NCBI GenBank assembly: GCA_937959275.1
Contig: CALGLU010000067.1
Location: 1 to 59,378, forward strand
Reading direction: 5' to 3'
From: an uncultured Saprospiraceae bacterium
Lineage (GTDB): Bacteria; Bacteroidota; Bacteroidia; Chitinophagales; Saprospiraceae
Length of the DNA: 59,378 nt
Within the stretch, counting starts at the first letter, position 1, and each line of letters opens with the position of its first letter. This document shows positions 47,415 through 57,755 of the stretch, piece by piece. The notes below the pieces were generated by a model. It ran no database searches. It worked only from the letters and a program-made list of their open reading frames with translations, and was not told where the DNA came from. A program made the translations under genes and the position numbers.

Positions 47415-50400
47415 CTATGGATTCACCTTTATCATTTGCATCTCTTCATCATTCTTAGCAACCAATATATGCTTTGCTCCTTGCTTGTCTAGCAAGGCCA
47501 TGCCTCGCACATCTCCTACGATTTTTAAACCCGATTTATTCATCAGTATGGGCTCAAAATCTCCAGCACCATTACCTTTCAAAAACAGGCCGAAGCTGGC
47601 ATCATTGCGGGGCGTCTCCACTTCAGCGTTATATAGATTGCCAGCCAGAACAATGTCTTGATTACCATCCTCATCAATATCATCTACAATGAATTTGTTA
47701 ATGCTAGACAATTGCGCTAGTTGTGGTAATGGCTTTATCTCAAATGATCCGTTCTTGTTTTCTAAGTAGACACTAGCAAATGAAGTGATTTCGTAGCTTA
47801 GAGATTCAGTTAGCATTTTTGATGTGTAGATTTGATTTAAGTTGGCCTTAGCAAAGGAATTATAATCTTGAAATTTTGACTTGATAGCAGGCATTTGTTG
47901 TGAGGAGCATTCACGGCCTCTAACTGGAAATTCTGTATCACCTTTTTTATAGCTTAATACAATATCATCGACGCGATTGGCATCAAAGTCATTTAAATAG
48001 ATTTTAAATGGGGTAGATTCACTGGCTTGGTATTTATAGTTTTTTCCTAAATTCCCAACGACTAGATCTAGATCCCCGTCATTATCAAAATCACCTTTTT
48101 CGATATCAAACCACCAGCCTGCTGTATTTCCAGATAAAAACTGATTTGTGACATCTTCAAAATTTCCTTTGTTATTCTTATAAAATTTTATGGGCATCCA
48201 TTCTCCTACGACCACTAAATCATCCCAGCCATCTCCATCAAAGTCGATCCAGCTAGACGCTGTCACTAGGCCTAATGAACTTAAGTCTGGTAATCGACTT
48301 TCTGTCGCATCAATAAATTTGGGTCCAGAAGCTGTGCTTACATTTTCTAAAATATAAGAGTCAGCGGGGTAGGGATATTTTTTTGGGACTAGGCGACCTC
48401 CCACAAACAAATCTAAATCACCATCATGGTCTATGTCCGAAGCAGATATTTCCATACCACTCACCTTATTATCTGGAATGGACTCCTTATTTTTCCTGAA
48501 TTTATTTTTACCAATATTTTCATAGAACCGATCTTCGTAGCCTAATGAGTTTGGTTTAAATTCATTGCCTCCACTTGTCATGTAAAAGTCATTGTCTCCA
48601 TCATTATCAGCATCAAATATTAAAATGCCTAGATCTTCATGATATTGATCTTCTTTGAAATCTGGAATATCGAGTTTAGAAAAATTCCCTATGTTATCTT
48701 GAATATAGACGACTGCATTCTGTCCAATCGCACTTCCAACTATATAGTCATCTGTACCATCACCATTGAGATCACCCGTAGCCAATGCAGGCCCTAGTGT
48801 TGAGTTTTTATGTGGCAGTAATACCTCGACTTCAAAATCATTAAATATATTTTCTTCATGTGTGAAGAGACCGTCTACATCTACTGTTTGAAAATGCTTT
48901 GGGGATGCATGTGTCGCAGTTGATTGTCTATTGCTTACTACAGCAGAGTCGTATTTAATAGTCAAGTTTTGATTAGCATCTATACTTGTGAGCTTTGTTT
49001 TTTTACCATTTGGCCACTCTACGATAAGACTATCGACGGTCGCCGCTGATCCTAATCCAAAATGGATGTTAGAAGATACAGATGAAAGGTAACCGCGGAC
49101 GATATTGTATTCTTGTACTTGCATCGTAGCATTCGTGTAAGCTGTCACCTGACTGCCATTTGGCAATACCTGCGCAGTACCTTCTAAAGCTAAGATTAGA
49201 TAATTGTTAGCCTGATTATTATTCTGGTATATGCTCGCGACCTCCTCTAGATTATTAATCACCAAGTCTAAATCGCCATCATTATCTAAGTCAGAATACG
49301 CCACACCATTTGAAAACGTTTTGTCACTAAAGCCCCAATCCTCTGCGTGGTTCGTATAACTTAGATCACCATTATTTTTAAACATATAATTGGCTAGTTT
49401 TTCCGAAGGGATTTTTTCCAGATAATTCAAAAGCCCAACTTCTTCCTCTTTGCCTTTATAGGCTGGATCGTTTTCCATTTTATTAAAGAATGCCCGATGC
49501 TCGCCATAGAAATCTTTATTATTGACATCTCGGCGGATACCGTTTGTCACGAATATATCTTTCCACCCATCGTTGTCAAAATCGGCCATTAAGCCACCCC
49601 AACTCCAATCCGTGGAGGAGACGCCAGCAATGCGTGATACATTGCTAAACAAAGGCACCTCGCCATCAAGAGTGCCTTGATTTAGTTGAAGACTGTTTTG
49701 CATATATTGATGATGAAGTCCGAGATCTACGGATTGATGAAACACTGTAGGATTCATCGAAGCCATGTTGGCCTTTGATCTGAAGTTGTCATCTGCTGAC
49801 ATATCCAATTGAAAGATATCCTTAAAACCATCATTGTTAAAGTCAGCAATATCTGCTCCCATTCCAAAGAAAGACGTTTGTTGTAAAGACGTATTAATCT
49901 GATTGGTAAAAGTCCCGTCTTGATTATTGATAAATAAAAAGTCGGGCGCATTAAAATCATTTGATACAAAAATATCAATGTAGCCATCATCATTGATGTC
50001 TGATGTGACTAGACCTAGACTTAATCCAAATGTTCTCAGACCAGCTTCTGAAGTCACGTCTGTGTACTTGCCATTGTCATTACGAAGTAATTTATCAGAG
50101 TCTGCCTCAGGATGATTAGCCTGCATATAATGATAATAATCTACTGGTGCCGTAAAACTCGTAGGTGGATAATTGATGATGTATAAGTCTAGATCACCAT
50201 CATTATCATAATCAAAAAAACTGGAGTGCATACTAATGCCATCACAGTCGATGCCATATTCCTTAGCTTGCTCTGAGAAGGTATTGTCCTGATTGTTGAC
50301 ATAAAGGACATTATTGAATGGCCCATTCTTGCCGCCCACAGCACAATAGATATCTAAGTATCCATCTTGATTGATATCCACAAAGGTGACTCCAGAATAC

Positions 50401-50729
50401 CATCGATCATCTCCGCCAATCCCAGCAGATTTTGAAATGTCTTGAAATTCCATGTTTCCCTTATTTAGGTATAAGGCGTTTGGGACCATATTGCCTGTAA
50501 AGAAAATATCCTCTAATCCATCATTATTGAGATCGCCTACAGCAACTCCGCCTCCGAGATACATATAAGGGAAGGTGAAGTAATTATATGTATTGGTCTC
50601 TGTCAAGGTATTGCTAAACGAGACGCCTGTTTTTTCAGAGCTTAGTTTTGAAAATAGGGTAGTCGACTCTTCAGTACAAGAAGAAGCGACTAAGGACAGT
50701 AGAAGTAAATAATAAAGGTATTTAGTCAT
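47415..50729 (-). CDS. CRTAC1-type lipoprotein with VCBS/FG-GAP repeats and ASPIC/UnbV domain (locus 2)
   Basis: 1104 aa. Lipoprotein leader (L-Y-Y-L-L-L-L-S-L-V-A-S-S-C), then calcium-loop repeats such as D-L-N-N-D-G-L-E-D, D-I-N-Q-D-G-Y-L-D, D-Y-D-N-D-G-D-L-D and D-F-D-N-D-G-W-K-D. Its ASPIC/UnbV region has G-Y-L-S-S-V-S-S-N-I-H-F-G-L-G and V-E-W-P-N-G-K-K-T. It is paralogous to 43744-47277 (both share S-S-T-D-W-S-W and V-T-N-G or I-T-N-G blocks). It follows a SusD gene on the minus strand with a hairpin between, so its transcription may be partly separate. Confidence 0.92.
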   Translation of the reverse strand: MTKYLYYLLLLSLVASSCTEESTTLFSKLSSEKTGVSFSNTLTETNTYNYFTFPYMYLGGGVAVGDLNNDGLEDIFFTGNMVPNALYLNKGNMEFQDISKSAGIGGDDRWYSGVTFVDINQDGYLDIYCAVGGKNGPFNNVLYVNNQDNTFSEQAKEYGIDCDGISMHSSFFDYDNDGDLDLYIINYPPTSFTAPVDYYHYMQANHPEADSDKLLRNDNGKYTDVTSEAGLRTFGLSLGLVTSDINDDGYIDIFVSNDFNAPDFLFINNQDGTFTNQINTSLQQTSFFGMGADIADFNNDGFKDIFQLDMSADDNFRSKANMASMNPTVFHQSVDLGLHHQYMQNSLQLNQGTLDGEVPLFSNVSRIAGVSSTDWSWGGLMADFDNDGWKDIFVTNGIRRDVNNKDFYGEHRAFFNKMENDPAYKGKEEEVGLLNYLEKIPSEKLANYMFKNNGDLSYTNHAEDWGFSDKTFSNGVAYSDLDNDGDLDLVINNLEEVASIYQNNNQANNYLILALEGTAQVLPNGSQVTAYTNATMQVQEYNIVRGYLSSVSSNIHFGLGSAATVDSLIVEWPNGKKTKLTSIDANQNLTIKYDSAVVSNRQSTATHASPKHFQTVDVDGLFTHEENIFNDFEVEVLLPHKNSTLGPALATGDLNGDGTDDYIVGSAIGQNAVVYIQDNIGNFSKLDIPDFKEDQYHEDLGILIFDADNDGDNDFYMTSGGNEFKPNSLGYEDRFYENIGKNKFRKNKESIPDNKVSGMEISASDIDHDGDLDLFVGGRLVPKKYPYPADSYILENVSTASGPKFIDATESRLPDLSSLGLVTASSWIDFDGDGWDDLVVVGEWMPIKFYKNNKGNFEDVTNQFLSGNTAGWWFDIEKGDFDNDGDLDLVVGNLGKNYKYQASESTPFKIYLNDFDANRVDDIVLSYKKGDTEFPVRGRECSSQQMPAIKSKFQDYNSFAKANLNQIYTSKMLTESLSYEITSFASVYLENKNGSFEIKPLPQLAQLSSINKFIVDDIDEDGNQDIVLAGNLYNAEVETPRNDASFGLFLKGNGAGDFEPILMNKSGLKIVGDVRGMALLDKQGAKHILVAKNDEEMQMIKVNP

Positions 50730-50760
50730 AAGATCATCGCATCTAATCCCGTAAAATAAG

Positions 50761-50790
50761 AATAACCCTCGTGATTAAGCGAGGGTTATT
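50761..50790 (-). terminator. Hairpin terminator between susD (locus 2) and its CRTAC1 gene
   Basis: A perfect 11-bp stem (AATAACCCTCG, 50761-50771, and complement 50780-50790) with an 8-nt loop. A T-rich tail follows in minus direction. It could attenuate rather than end transcription. Confidence 0.75.
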
Positions 50791-50842
50791 CATTTGTTTT
50801 CGAATTCTAAAAAGATGATATTCTTTTTAGTTTTTGACTGTA

Positions 50843-52711
50843 TTAATATCCAGGATTCTGTATTAAGGAAGGATCCCGATCAATTTCTGTTTGACTGATT
50901 GGCATGAAGTACACATGATCCTGCCAAATTCTATTTTCAAAGACGATATCTGTCGGCCTGTACGTATAGTCAAACACATTTGTATCCTTACGATAATCTG
51001 TCACTGTTGTACCAGGTTTTTGTGTCGCCTGAATCAGTATCTGCTGGACTTGCTTATTGAGAGACTCAGGTCCTTCAAGCCAGCGTTTCATATCAAATAG
51101 TCTAGCATCTTCATTCACCAGTTCTTTATCTCTTTCTCGCTTGTATAATTCTACTAGCGCTGCTCCAGAAGCTGTTACAGCTGGTAAACCATTTCTAAAA
51201 CGAAGTCGATTCAACCATTCCGTTGCTTCACCTTCATCACCTTGCATGATATTGGCTTCTACAAAGTTTAGGAGAATCTCAGTATATCGAATATACGGGG
51301 CATCAATTTTTTGTAAATTATTAGGCCATGATGCAGGTTGATTTGGATCGGCAAATTTTCTAAAATAGTAGCCTGTCCGAGCACCGTTCCAATCTTCAAT
51401 TGGTCCTTGACGTGTATCTACACCATTGATGATCGTGCCATCAGAGAGCGTATAAAAACCTGTCTGGAGCTCATTAAATTTATCAAACCTTACGACGTCA
51501 TCGGTACGCTGTTTCCATGGAGCACCATCGTAGAGAATTGTAGAATAGAATCTAGCCTCTCGGTTAGCATAAGGATCAGCTGCGTGAGCTGGATTATCCC
51601 AATCGAATTTAGTACCATCTGCTAAGTCATATTTAGAAACCAATGCCTCAGTAGGTGTTGTACCTGCCCATTCATGATATCCATTAGGTCCATGATAGAG
51701 TGCCACCATACCAGGTCCTTGAGACCAGCCATCTCCTCCAGGATAGGTTCTAGAACCATACCCAAATCCTTCGATAATTCTTCCCCAGATAAAGTCCTGA
51801 TTACCAGCACCTTGTAGCCAAATGTCCTCATAATTTTGAATGGCCTCTGATTGAGGAGCGGGAGATGAATAATCTAATTTATAACCTGAAGTTGCATCCA
51901 ATAAAGCTCTAGAAGCAGCTTCCGCTGCCGCCCATCTCTGGTCTTGACTTCCGGATGTGTAACCAATCAATTCTTTATTAGAATAACTAGCAATTGTGGA
52001 TACAGAAGATGCCTTCGAAGGCTCATACAAATCACTTGCTGCGTGCGTTAAGGCTCTGGATTTCATTGCCATAGCTGTTAAACTATTTGCTCTAGCTTTA
52101 CTTAGTGGCGCGCCATCTAATAATGTAATCGCCCTATCTAGATCAGAGATGATTAGATCCATTGTCTCTTCAAATGTCCCTCTTGGATTATTCGCTTCAC
52201 TGTCTAGCGTTAATGGCTCAGTTAACAAAACGACACCACCAAACTGTCTCATGAGTTGAGTATAATAATACCCACGCATAAAATAAGCTTCACCTAATAA
52301 CCTGTTCGTGAAGGCTTCATCGAATCCTGCTTCGTTTGCTGTCAGTCGCTGAATAGCAATATTGGCACTGCGTATAAAAGGATAGATTTGATTCCAACTA
52401 AACCATTGCATATCCATAAAATTTCCAGCTGGATTCATCTTTCCTTCTGTATAACCATCTACACCACGACCAGGGTGGGTAAACACCGCTTGATCGGTAA
52501 ATGCATCAGTCGTTTCTTCTCTCGTCAATGTACCTGCCCAAGTGCCTTGATATAAATCTAATACAGCTGCCTCTGCCAGTGAGGTTGAACTCCATACATT
52601 GCTTTCAGCTATTTCGCTGAGAGGTTGTGTGTTCAAGAAATCATCGTTACAGCTGGCAAAGAAGAAGCAAGCAGCCAGCAGTAATGTTATGTTTACTATT
52701 ATTTTATTCAT
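50843..52711 (-). CDS. SusD/RagB-family surface lipoprotein (locus 2)
   Basis: 622 aa. The leader I-T-L-L-L-A-A-C-F-F-F-A-S-C places the lipid-bearing Cys before N-D-D-F-L-N-T-Q-P. SusD signatures follow: G-E-A-Y-F-M-R-G-Y-Y-Y-T-Q-L-M-R-Q-F-G-G-V, the repeat block L-R-F-R-N-G-L-P-A-V and the C-terminal L-Y-K-R-E-R-D-K-E-L-V-N-E-D-A-R-L-F-D-M-K-R-W (hyphen-broken). It ends with I-Q-N-P-G-Y. The SusC gene lies 12 bp upstream on the same strand, so they form one transcript. Confidence 0.95.
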   Translation of the reverse strand: MNKIIVNITLLLAACFFFASCNDDFLNTQPLSEIAESNVWSSTSLAEAAVLDLYQGTWAGTLTREETTDAFTDQAVFTHPGRGVDGYTEGKMNPAGNFMDMQWFSWNQIYPFIRSANIAIQRLTANEAGFDEAFTNRLLGEAYFMRGYYYTQLMRQFGGVVLLTEPLTLDSEANNPRGTFEETMDLIISDLDRAITLLDGAPLSKARANSLTAMAMKSRALTHAASDLYEPSKASSVSTIASYSNKELIGYTSGSQDQRWAAAEAASRALLDATSGYKLDYSSPAPQSEAIQNYEDIWLQGAGNQDFIWGRIIEGFGYGSRTYPGGDGWSQGPGMVALYHGPNGYHEWAGTTPTEALVSKYDLADGTKFDWDNPAHAADPYANREARFYSTILYDGAPWKQRTDDVVRFDKFNELQTGFYTLSDGTIINGVDTRQGPIEDWNGARTGYYFRKFADPNQPASWPNNLQKIDAPYIRYTEILLNFVEANIMQGDEGEATEWLNRLRFRNGLPAVTASGAALVELYKRERDKELVNEDARLFDMKRWLEGPESLNKQVQQILIQATQKPGTTVTDYRKDTNVFDYTYRPTDIVFENRIWQDHVYFMPISQTEIDRDPSLIQNPGY

Positions 52712-52723
52712 GTTATAAGTATT

Positions 52724-55700
52724 TTAGAATGTTATTCGTAATCCTCCAATGATCGTTTTTAACATTGGATATGCTTCACCATTATTAAGTGCTGCTCCAT
52801 TTGAATTTCTTGTGTTTGTTACTGTTGCATTATTCTGTAAGATTTCTGGATCAAATGGGAAATCAGTTATCGTAATTAAATTAGTACCAGTCAATGACAG
52901 TCGTATGTCTCCAGCACCAATTCTTCCAGCCATGTCCGGAGAGAAATTGTAGCCTACTTCAAGCGATTTCAATCGGGCATAATCTCTCGTCTGTAATGCA
53001 TAATCAGTCTGACCTGAATACCATTGATCTCCTCTATCTGCAAGCCTTGGAAACGGTGCGTCCGGATTGTCTATCGACCAAGCTCGTTCTGCAACTGCAC
53101 GCTGCACATTCGCTAAAGTCCCTGACATGAAAGACCACTCATATCTATTATATCCACCAGTTGCACCAGCCCAATACATATTAAAATCAAAATTTCTGTA
53201 ATTCAAAGACGTGTTAAAACCAAACTGTGTGTCAGCAAATGTACTTCCACCAGTACGTTGTCTATCTTCTGGACCGATTTTGCCGTCTCCACTTATATCA
53301 ACAACTCTTGCATCTCCTGGTTTTAATGCAGGTGTCACACCACTGTAGTCCAAGACTTCTGCTTCAATCTCTGCTTGAGATCTGAAAACACCAGCAAATT
53401 GATACAGAAGCGGTCTTCCTATTTCGCCACCTGTTTCTCTTTGCCATGGTCGATCTGCCAAGTCTGGTTCATCTACAAACACAAGTTTGTTGTCAGAATT
53501 ACTGAAATTAAGAGAGAAGTTATAGCCAAGACCATTATCAGCTTGACCTCTATAACCCAGACTGACTTCAAATCCTCTATTCTCGAAATCACCAATATTC
53601 TGAGCTGGCGGTGAAATGCCTGAATAGACAGGTAATGTTTTATTTGGTAAGGTTAATATATCTTTCCTTGAATTTCTAAAGAGATCGAAGCCTATCGTCA
53701 TTCGATTGTCTAATAATTCTGCATCAAAGCCAAAGTTCGTTGACGTCGCTGTCTCCCAAGTAATGTTTGGGTTAGGAACTTTAGATTCGAAAGCAGTCGT
53801 CACTATATTATCTAAACTAGTCTGTGAGAAACTGTAAGAGGCAAGAAACTGAAATGGATCAACATTATCGTTACCCAATTGGCCCCAAGATCCACGTATC
53901 TTTAAATAATCTAAGAAACCTGATCCCCCTTTAAAGAAATCCTCTTGTGATACTACCCATCCCAATGAAACACCAGGAAAAAATCCGTATCGATTATCTT
54001 CAGGGAAAAGATAAGAACCATCATATCTAAATAAACCTTCAACTAAATATTTCAACTTATAGGAGTAATTGATCCGACCATAATAGTTCAATCGTGCAGT
54101 TTCTAATCCATTACCTGCGCTAAATTGCCCGTCAGCTCCACCAAAACTCAGTTGATCTAAATCATTGGATAAGAAAAATCGCTTGAACGCACGCGTGTAG
54201 CTTTGCTCAGTTTCTTCTCTGGTTATACCTCCAAGAACTTTAAAATAGTGTTCTTCCGTTAGGTCTTTTTCATAGGTGGCATTAATAGTTGCAGTAATAT
54301 CTGTACGTGTCGTATGGTCTTGTGTTAAACTAGGATCGCCAGGTCCACGTTGAGCAGCTGTTAAGCCTGATGAGTTTCTATTTTCACCATCCCACGTATA
54401 TAATGTCCAAGGACGATTCCACTGTTTAAAGTCAAAATTAAACTTATCGTAAGATGCACTTGCTCTCAATTCTAAGCCTTCTACTCCTGGCACATTTAAT
54501 GTGATTCCAATATTACTCTGCAGGTAGTTCCTGTCATTATCATTAAAGCCTGGACCATCTGTTACCCGTATTGCTGGGTTGTTTCCATTTTCAATATCTG
54601 GACCAAATTCACCAGTCGGCCAGAATGCAGGGAACCAAGGATATTGTCTGATCAAATCCGCAATCACGCCTTCTCCTCTTGTAGATGTCCGATTGTTTTC
54701 TTGACGACCATATAGTCCCAAATCAAATTTTAAATGTTCGTTGATTGTTGCGTCAAGGTTCAGTCTCATATCGTACTGTTTAAAACCATCTGGCGCATTT
54801 TTAAAATTGACATCTTGATTTAGATAACCGACTGATGCAAGATAAGATACATAGTCTGTACCTCCAGATACTTGTACGTTGTGTCGCTGCATAGGCGCAT
54901 TTTTTCGAGACACTTCATCAAACCAATCAGTATCAGGGAACGACCAAGGATCATTTCCGGCTCTTGTGTTTTCTATTCGTTCAGTAGAATATGTAGGGTT
55001 CAAAACCTCCCCATTGGGACGTGTAAAAGGTGTACCTCTCACTGCGTTAGCTGCCCCCCATTCCTCTGTTGGTAGTTTATATACATTTAATAAATTCACC
55101 AAATCCATATATTCAGCACCTGTTAACATTTCAGGTGTTTTTGTAAAGGTTTGTACGCCGTAGTTTGAGGTAAGCTGAACCTTAGGCTTACCTGTTTTAC
55201 CTCGTTTGGTCGTGACTAGTATGACACCATTCGCAGCTCTGGCACCATAGATCGCAGCGGATGCATCTTTCAGTACTGAGATACTCTCAATGTCGGCAGG
55301 GTTAATTCTTGACAAACCTCCCGCTCGATTAGGTATACCGTCAATGACGACCAGAGCAGAACTGTTGTTAAAGGTATTTGTACCTCTAACTCGTATTGCT
55401 GGATCATCGGCACCTGGTAGAGCTGATCGTGTATCAATATACAAGCCAGCGACTTTTCCTGCTAAGGCAGCACCAAGATTTGGCGAAATAGATTTTTCTA
55501 ATTCTGTACCGCCAATACTAGCTACTGACCCAGTCAGTGTTGCTTTTCTTTGTGTCCCATAACCAGTGACAACAATTTCGTCTAAGGTGTTGGCGGCGAT
55601 ACTCATAATAACGTTTACCACATCGCTATTTCCAACAGCCACTTCTTGTGTCGCATATCCAGTATAGGATATAGATAAGACATCGTCGGGATTGACTTCT

Positions 55701-55888
55701 AAGGAGTAATTACCGTCTAGATCGGTGACGGTTCCGTTTGTTGTTCCATTCACAAGTATGTTTACACCAATTAAGGATTCACCGGTATCATCGGTTAATT
55801 GTCCTGTGATGGTCCTCTGACTGAATGTCGTCCCGAGAGACAAGACAAACAGAAACATCAAAAGAGGTTTTAGTATTTGTAGATTCAT
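52724..55888 (-). CDS. SusC/RagA-family TonB-linked outer-membrane transporter (locus 2)
   Basis: 1054 aa. Signal peptide ending L-G-T-T-F-S-Q, carboxypeptidase-D-like domain I-T-G-Q-L-T-D-D-T-G-E-S-L-I-G-V-N, TonB-box/plug segment D-E-I-V-V-T-G-Y-G-T-Q-R-K-A-T, plug I-R-V-R-G-T-N-T-F-N-N and the SusC motif A-A-I-Y-G-A-R-A-A-N-G-V-I. The barrel closes with L-K-T-I-I-G-G-L-R-I-T-F. It heads the minus-strand locus SusC-SusD-CRTAC1 and is divergent from the sulfatase, sharing a 282-bp promoter region that is AT-rich and without recognisable operator. The likely substrate includes sulfated polymers if the sulfatase belongs to the locus, but this is inference. Confidence 0.95.
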   Translation of the reverse strand: MNLQILKPLLMFLFVLSLGTTFSQRTITGQLTDDTGESLIGVNILVNGTTNGTVTDLDGNYSLEVNPDDVLSISYTGYATQEVAVGNSDVVNVIMSIAANTLDEIVVTGYGTQRKATLTGSVASIGGTELEKSISPNLGAALAGKVAGLYIDTRSALPGADDPAIRVRGTNTFNNSSALVVIDGIPNRAGGLSRINPADIESISVLKDASAAIYGARAANGVILVTTKRGKTGKPKVQLTSNYGVQTFTKTPEMLTGAEYMDLVNLLNVYKLPTEEWGAANAVRGTPFTRPNGEVLNPTYSTERIENTRAGNDPWSFPDTDWFDEVSRKNAPMQRHNVQVSGGTDYVSYLASVGYLNQDVNFKNAPDGFKQYDMRLNLDATINEHLKFDLGLYGRQENNRTSTRGEGVIADLIRQYPWFPAFWPTGEFGPDIENGNNPAIRVTDGPGFNDNDRNYLQSNIGITLNVPGVEGLELRASASYDKFNFDFKQWNRPWTLYTWDGENRNSSGLTAAQRGPGDPSLTQDHTTRTDITATINATYEKDLTEEHYFKVLGGITREETEQSYTRAFKRFFLSNDLDQLSFGGADGQFSAGNGLETARLNYYGRINYSYKLKYLVEGLFRYDGSYLFPEDNRYGFFPGVSLGWVVSQEDFFKGGSGFLDYLKIRGSWGQLGNDNVDPFQFLASYSFSQTSLDNIVTTAFESKVPNPNITWETATSTNFGFDAELLDNRMTIGFDLFRNSRKDILTLPNKTLPVYSGISPPAQNIGDFENRGFEVSLGYRGQADNGLGYNFSLNFSNSDNKLVFVDEPDLADRPWQRETGGEIGRPLLYQFAGVFRSQAEIEAEVLDYSGVTPALKPGDARVVDISGDGKIGPEDRQRTGGSTFADTQFGFNTSLNYRNFDFNMYWAGATGGYNRYEWSFMSGTLANVQRAVAERAWSIDNPDAPFPRLADRGDQWYSGQTDYALQTRDYARLKSLEVGYNFSPDMAGRIGAGDIRLSLTGTNLITITDFPFDPEILQNNATVTNTRNSNGAALNNGEAYPMLKTIIGGLRITF

Positions 55889-56170
55889 GCGTTTAAAAGT
55901 TTAATTAAAACAATGATTATACGCTCTTTGTTCACGCCTTTCAAAAATTTTATATTAAAAAGATGCGTTCACTCAGAACTTATAAGTAGATAATATAGAC
56001 CTAAGATAGTATTCGATAGATTAAAATGTGCATTTAGATTCAAAAAATATCTCTAAATGTTTGTGGAAAAATCCCTTTTTTGAATAGGATAATGATAGTT
56101 TACAATAAATAGTACACATGAAATAATTTTGTAATTTGATTATCAGCTGTTTACAATCAATCGGATAACA

Positions 56171-57712
56171 ATGATGACTATGTTCATGTCTAAAAATTAT
56201 ATTTCAATAATTCTATTCATTATCACGCTTACAGCAAGCATTATTTGTTGTACAGACGTTGAATCTGATCGTACGCCTCCGAATATTTTGTGGATTGTCT
56301 TAGAAGATACATCTCCGCTGTTCGGCTGTTATGGAGAAAGACTTATTACTACACCACACATAGATAAATTGGCAGCACAAGGAGTAAGGTACACGCATGC
56401 CATAATGCCTGCGCCAGTTTGCTCTCCATGTCGATCAAGTTTGATCACAGGTGTCATGTCTACCACTTTGGGCACACATAATCATCATAGTGCGAGAACG
56501 CCAGAGTCTTCTATTTATTTACCTAATGGCCTTAAGACCATTCCTGAATTGTTCAAAGCAGCTGGCTATTTTACCTTTAATAATGGTAAGGATGATTATA
56601 ACTTTACTTATGATCGCGAAGAGCTGTATGATCAAGACTATGATCAACATGCTTTATATGGTAAGCGAGGTAATCGACTAGAGATATCAGAGTTAGAAAG
56701 CAAAACGCCATTTTTTGGTCAGATACAATTGTCAGGCGGGAAAGAAATCTTCTCTTCTACATTTAAGGAAAGAGTAAAGACACCTGTCGATAGGTCCTTA
56801 ATCAAGCTGCCTCCTTATATACCTGCTCATCCTACAATGATTGAAGAGTTTGCCAATCATCTTGATGCCATTCAAATTACAGATGAAAAACTTGGTGACA
56901 TTATGCAAGAGTTAAATGAGAGTGGAGTGTTAGACAATACCGTTGTGTTCTTTTTTTCTGATCATGGGATGCGTATGACGAGGCACAAGCAGTTTTTATA
57001 TGAGGGCGGCATTCGTGTGCCATTGCTGATAGCAGATTTTACAAACTCTAAGGGACTAGCAGCCGGGTCAGTAAATACAGACTTGGTAAGTGGGCTTGAT
57101 TTAGGTCCAAGTTCGTTGGCCTTAGCGGGTATTGATATACCTGACTATATAGAAGGTGTCAATCTATTTGACAATGATCAGGGTGGGAGAGACTATGTTA
57201 TCTCGACAAGAGACAGATGTGATTTTACGATTGATAGAATTCGCTCGGTCAGATCTAAAGACTATAAATACATCAGAAATTTTATGACAGACCGTAACTA
57301 TACACAACCAAGTTATATGGATGTGGACGAAGTGCCCTTTGTGACTACGATGCACAAATTATATCAAGAGAATGCATTAGACAGTTTGCAATCTTTGTTT
57401 TTTAGGAATGATCGACCATCAGAAGAATTATATAATCTACAGACTGATCCTTATGAATTGTACAATTTAGCCTCGGATTCTAACTATGCAGATGTGCTTA
57501 GAAGTCATGCTACGATTCTTGAGGACTGGATAAAGTCAACTGACGATAAAGGACAGTATCCCGAAGACTTGGAAAACTTAAAACTCATGTTAGGGATTTG
57601 GGGAAAGCACGCTATCAATCCTGAGTATGACGAGTTAAGAGACATGTACCCAAATCTTGCTAGTTCACAATTTCACTTAAAAAGTAGTGGCTGGCAAAAG
57701 GTGACGAAATAG
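56171..57712 (+). CDS. Type I sulfatase, lipoprotein or secreted
   Basis: 513 aa. A leader with I-S-I-I-L-F-I-I-T-L-T-A-S-I-I-C-C resembles a lipoprotein signal. The sulfatase core starts N-I-L-W-I-V-L-E-D-T-S-P and includes the formylglycine motif C-S-P-C-R at about residue 95 (pattern C-x-P-x-R, with Cys rather than the usual Ser at position four) within A-P-V-C-S-P-C-R-S-S-L-I-T-G. Further conserved parts are G-K-D-D-Y-N, F-F-S-D-H-G-M-R and R-D-R-C-D-F. The Cys would be matured to formylglycine by a sulfatase-modifying enzyme not seen here. It resembles the heparan-N-sulfatase-like S1 subgroup. It probably desulfates a glycan for the divergent SusC/SusD. Confidence 0.9.
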   Translation: MMTMFMSKNYISIILFIITLTASIICCTDVESDRTPPNILWIVLEDTSPLFGCYGERLITTPHIDKLAAQGVRYTHAIMPAPVCSPCRSSLITGVMSTTLGTHNHHSARTPESSIYLPNGLKTIPELFKAAGYFTFNNGKDDYNFTYDREELYDQDYDQHALYGKRGNRLEISELESKTPFFGQIQLSGGKEIFSSTFKERVKTPVDRSLIKLPPYIPAHPTMIEEFANHLDAIQITDEKLGDIMQELNESGVLDNTVVFFFSDHGMRMTRHKQFLYEGGIRVPLLIADFTNSKGLAAGSVNTDLVSGLDLGPSSLALAGIDIPDYIEGVNLFDNDQGGRDYVISTRDRCDFTIDRIRSVRSKDYKYIRNFMTDRNYTQPSYMDVDEVPFVTTMHKLYQENALDSLQSLFFRNDRPSEELYNLQTDPYELYNLASDSNYADVLRSHATILEDWIKSTDDKGQYPEDLENLKLMLGIWGKHAINPEYDELRDMYPNLASSQFHLKSSGWQKVTK

Positions 57713-57755
57713 GATAAGCTTTGTTAGGTAGTTAATCTATTGACAATTTGCCATG

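Noticed and set aside
47474-47692. Plus-strand ORF opposite the 3' end of the locus 2 CRTAC1 gene
   Set aside because: Lies wholly antisense to a strongly supported gene and has no protein features of its own.
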